5,780 nt of DNA. It comes from JAHCIE01 sp034431435 (GTDB lineage Bacteria > Chloroflexota > Anaerolineae > Epilineales > JAHCIE01). The stretch is taken from the NCBI GenBank assembly GCA_034431435.1, contig DAOUDG010000099.1, positions 1-5,780 of the forward strand, given 5' to 3'. Under the pieces are notes generated by a model. It was not told the origin of the DNA. It did no database searches and saw only the letters and a program-made list of their open reading frames with translations. The position numbers were made by a program, and so were the translations under genes. This document shows, in pieces, positions 5,346-5,780 of this stretch; position 1 is the first letter of the stretch; the number at the start of each line of letters is the position of its first letter.

Positions 5346-5668
5346 CTACAATCTCCTTATACCAGACTCTCACGATGATAGAGATATAGATGCGCCGCGT
5401 CGGCGTGGCGTTACGTCCGGCTCGATTCGCGAGATTGGGCGCGGCCAACGGTAAGAATCTCGCCCCTAGCCGCACTCTTCATACATACTCGGCCGAGGAA
5501 AGTCGCACCAGCTACGACAGCGTGCGCCGCTTCGTCAAGTTCTCCACCGCGGGCAACATCGGCAGAGTCGGCGTGATGATACTTCGCACCCTTCGTGAGT
5601 ATGCCCGTTCCACTGCTCCCGCTTCATTATGTGGAGCGACCCTTCATCTCGAGCACAGCGAGGATGGC
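5346..5668. other. Divergent intergenic region, 323 bp, no intact gene seen
   Basis: This spacer lies between the start of the rhodanese lipoprotein and the start of the polyketide synthase. It holds the lipoprotein ribosome binding site (5353-5358), a 10-bp palindrome CTCGGCCGAG (5488-5497) and an imperfect inverted repeat, ATACT (5579-5583) with AGTAT (5598-5602), whose inner CAC/GTG also pair. A plus-strand frame is open from an ATG at 5390 into the polyketide synthase, but its translation before 5669 does not resemble that family. No promoter with a clear -35/-10 pair was found for either gene. Its AT-richer stretch near 5346-5392 differs from the flanking coding DNA. Confidence 0.5.
5489..5542 (+). 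pseudogene. Possible short remnant of an IS21-type transposase
   Basis: In one plus-strand frame the spacer reads SAEESRTSYDSVRRFVKF. This resembles the N-terminal helix-turn-helix part of IstA transposases, where a G/S-S-Y-x-x-V-R-R-F/Y-V pattern is common. The similarity stops at both sides, with no DDE catalytic core, no partner istB and no visible inverted terminal repeats. If real, it is an old deleted fragment. The resemblance covers about a dozen residues and could be chance. Confidence 0.22.
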
Positions 5669-5780
5669 GTGAACAAGGAAACGGGGCGCGTCGAGCTGCT
5701 GGCCCTGGGGACAGCCGTCCCACCGTACCGGTTTCAGCAGGCCCACCTGGCCGGCTGGGTCGCCGGGTCCTTTGGCGACG
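5669..5780 (+). CDS. Probable type III polyketide synthase (chalcone synthase-like), N-terminus only
   Basis: A frame starting at GTG 5669 runs off the right edge after 37 codons. It reads MNKETGRVELLALGTAVPP then YRFQQAHLAGWVAGSFGD. The pattern of a beta-strand followed by GTAVPPYRFQQ a few residues from the start is the usual N-terminus of bacterial type III polyketide synthases. These homodimeric thiolase-fold enzymes extend acyl-CoA starters with malonyl-CoA into alkylpyrones, resorcinols or similar products. GAGGA (5660-5664) lies four bases upstream, a short but usable spacing. The frame is also open upstream to an ATG at 5390, but family length and the ribosome binding site favour 5669. 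The catalytic Cys-His-Asn residues are outside the window, so other thiolase-fold enzymes such as KAS III relatives remain possible. Confidence 0.68.
   Translation, partial: MNKETGRVELLALGTAVPPYRFQQAHLAGWVAGSFGD

Noticed and set aside
5357..5362. TATAAG on the minus strand preceded by TGG, like an extended -10 for the lipoprotein gene
   Set aside because: It overlaps the ribosome binding site, so a start from it would exclude that site from the mRNA, and no -35 is present.
5137..5475. Minus-strand open frame of 112 codons over the lipoprotein start
   Set aside because: It overlaps the well-supported lipoprotein in another frame and shows no domain or ribosome binding site.
5535..5723. Minus-strand open frame of 62 codons overlapping the polyketide synthase start
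   Set aside because: No recognisable motif and no clear start signals. It opposes the better supported plus-strand frame.

Overview
This is a GC-rich bacterial window of mostly ordinary genes. The best guess for the source is a Chloroflexota-type bacterium. The main reason is the large GT39/DUF2142-like membrane protein with a C-terminal beta-sandwich, a form I associate with that phylum. Sigma70-type promoters and a mix of ATG and GTG starts fit but do not prove it.

Layout from left to right: (1) the first 26 codons of an unidentified gene on the minus strand, leaving the left edge; (2) a divergent control region (80-239) with a promoter for each side; (3) a plus-strand membrane protein, probably a lipid-linked-sugar glycosyltransferase (240-2177); (4) a minus-strand D-2-hydroxyacid dehydrogenase (2164-3171) whose stop region overlaps that of the membrane protein by 14 bp; (5) a second divergent control region (3172-3366) with a strong promoter on each strand, a 10-bp palindrome and a leader hairpin; (6) a plus-strand rRNA m5C methyltransferase of the RsmF type (3367-4806); (7) a minus-strand lipoprotein carrying one rhodanese domain (4866-5345), convergent with it; (8) a 323-bp spacer (5346-5668) that may hold a scrap of transposase; (9) the first 37 codons of a probable type III polyketide synthase, leaving the right edge (5669-5780).

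Every gene alternates strand with its neighbour, so each appears to be its own transcription unit and there is no multigene operon. The functions (envelope glycosylation, 2-hydroxy/2-keto acid redox, rRNA modification, extracytoplasmic sulfur transfer, polyketide synthesis) do not form an evident pathway. I found no CRISPR array, tRNA, rRNA, intact mobile element or defence system.

The points most worth following are a predicted leaderless transcript for the membrane protein, the structured control region ahead of the dehydrogenase, a hairpin spanning the rsmF stop codon, and the polyketide synthase start at the right edge.
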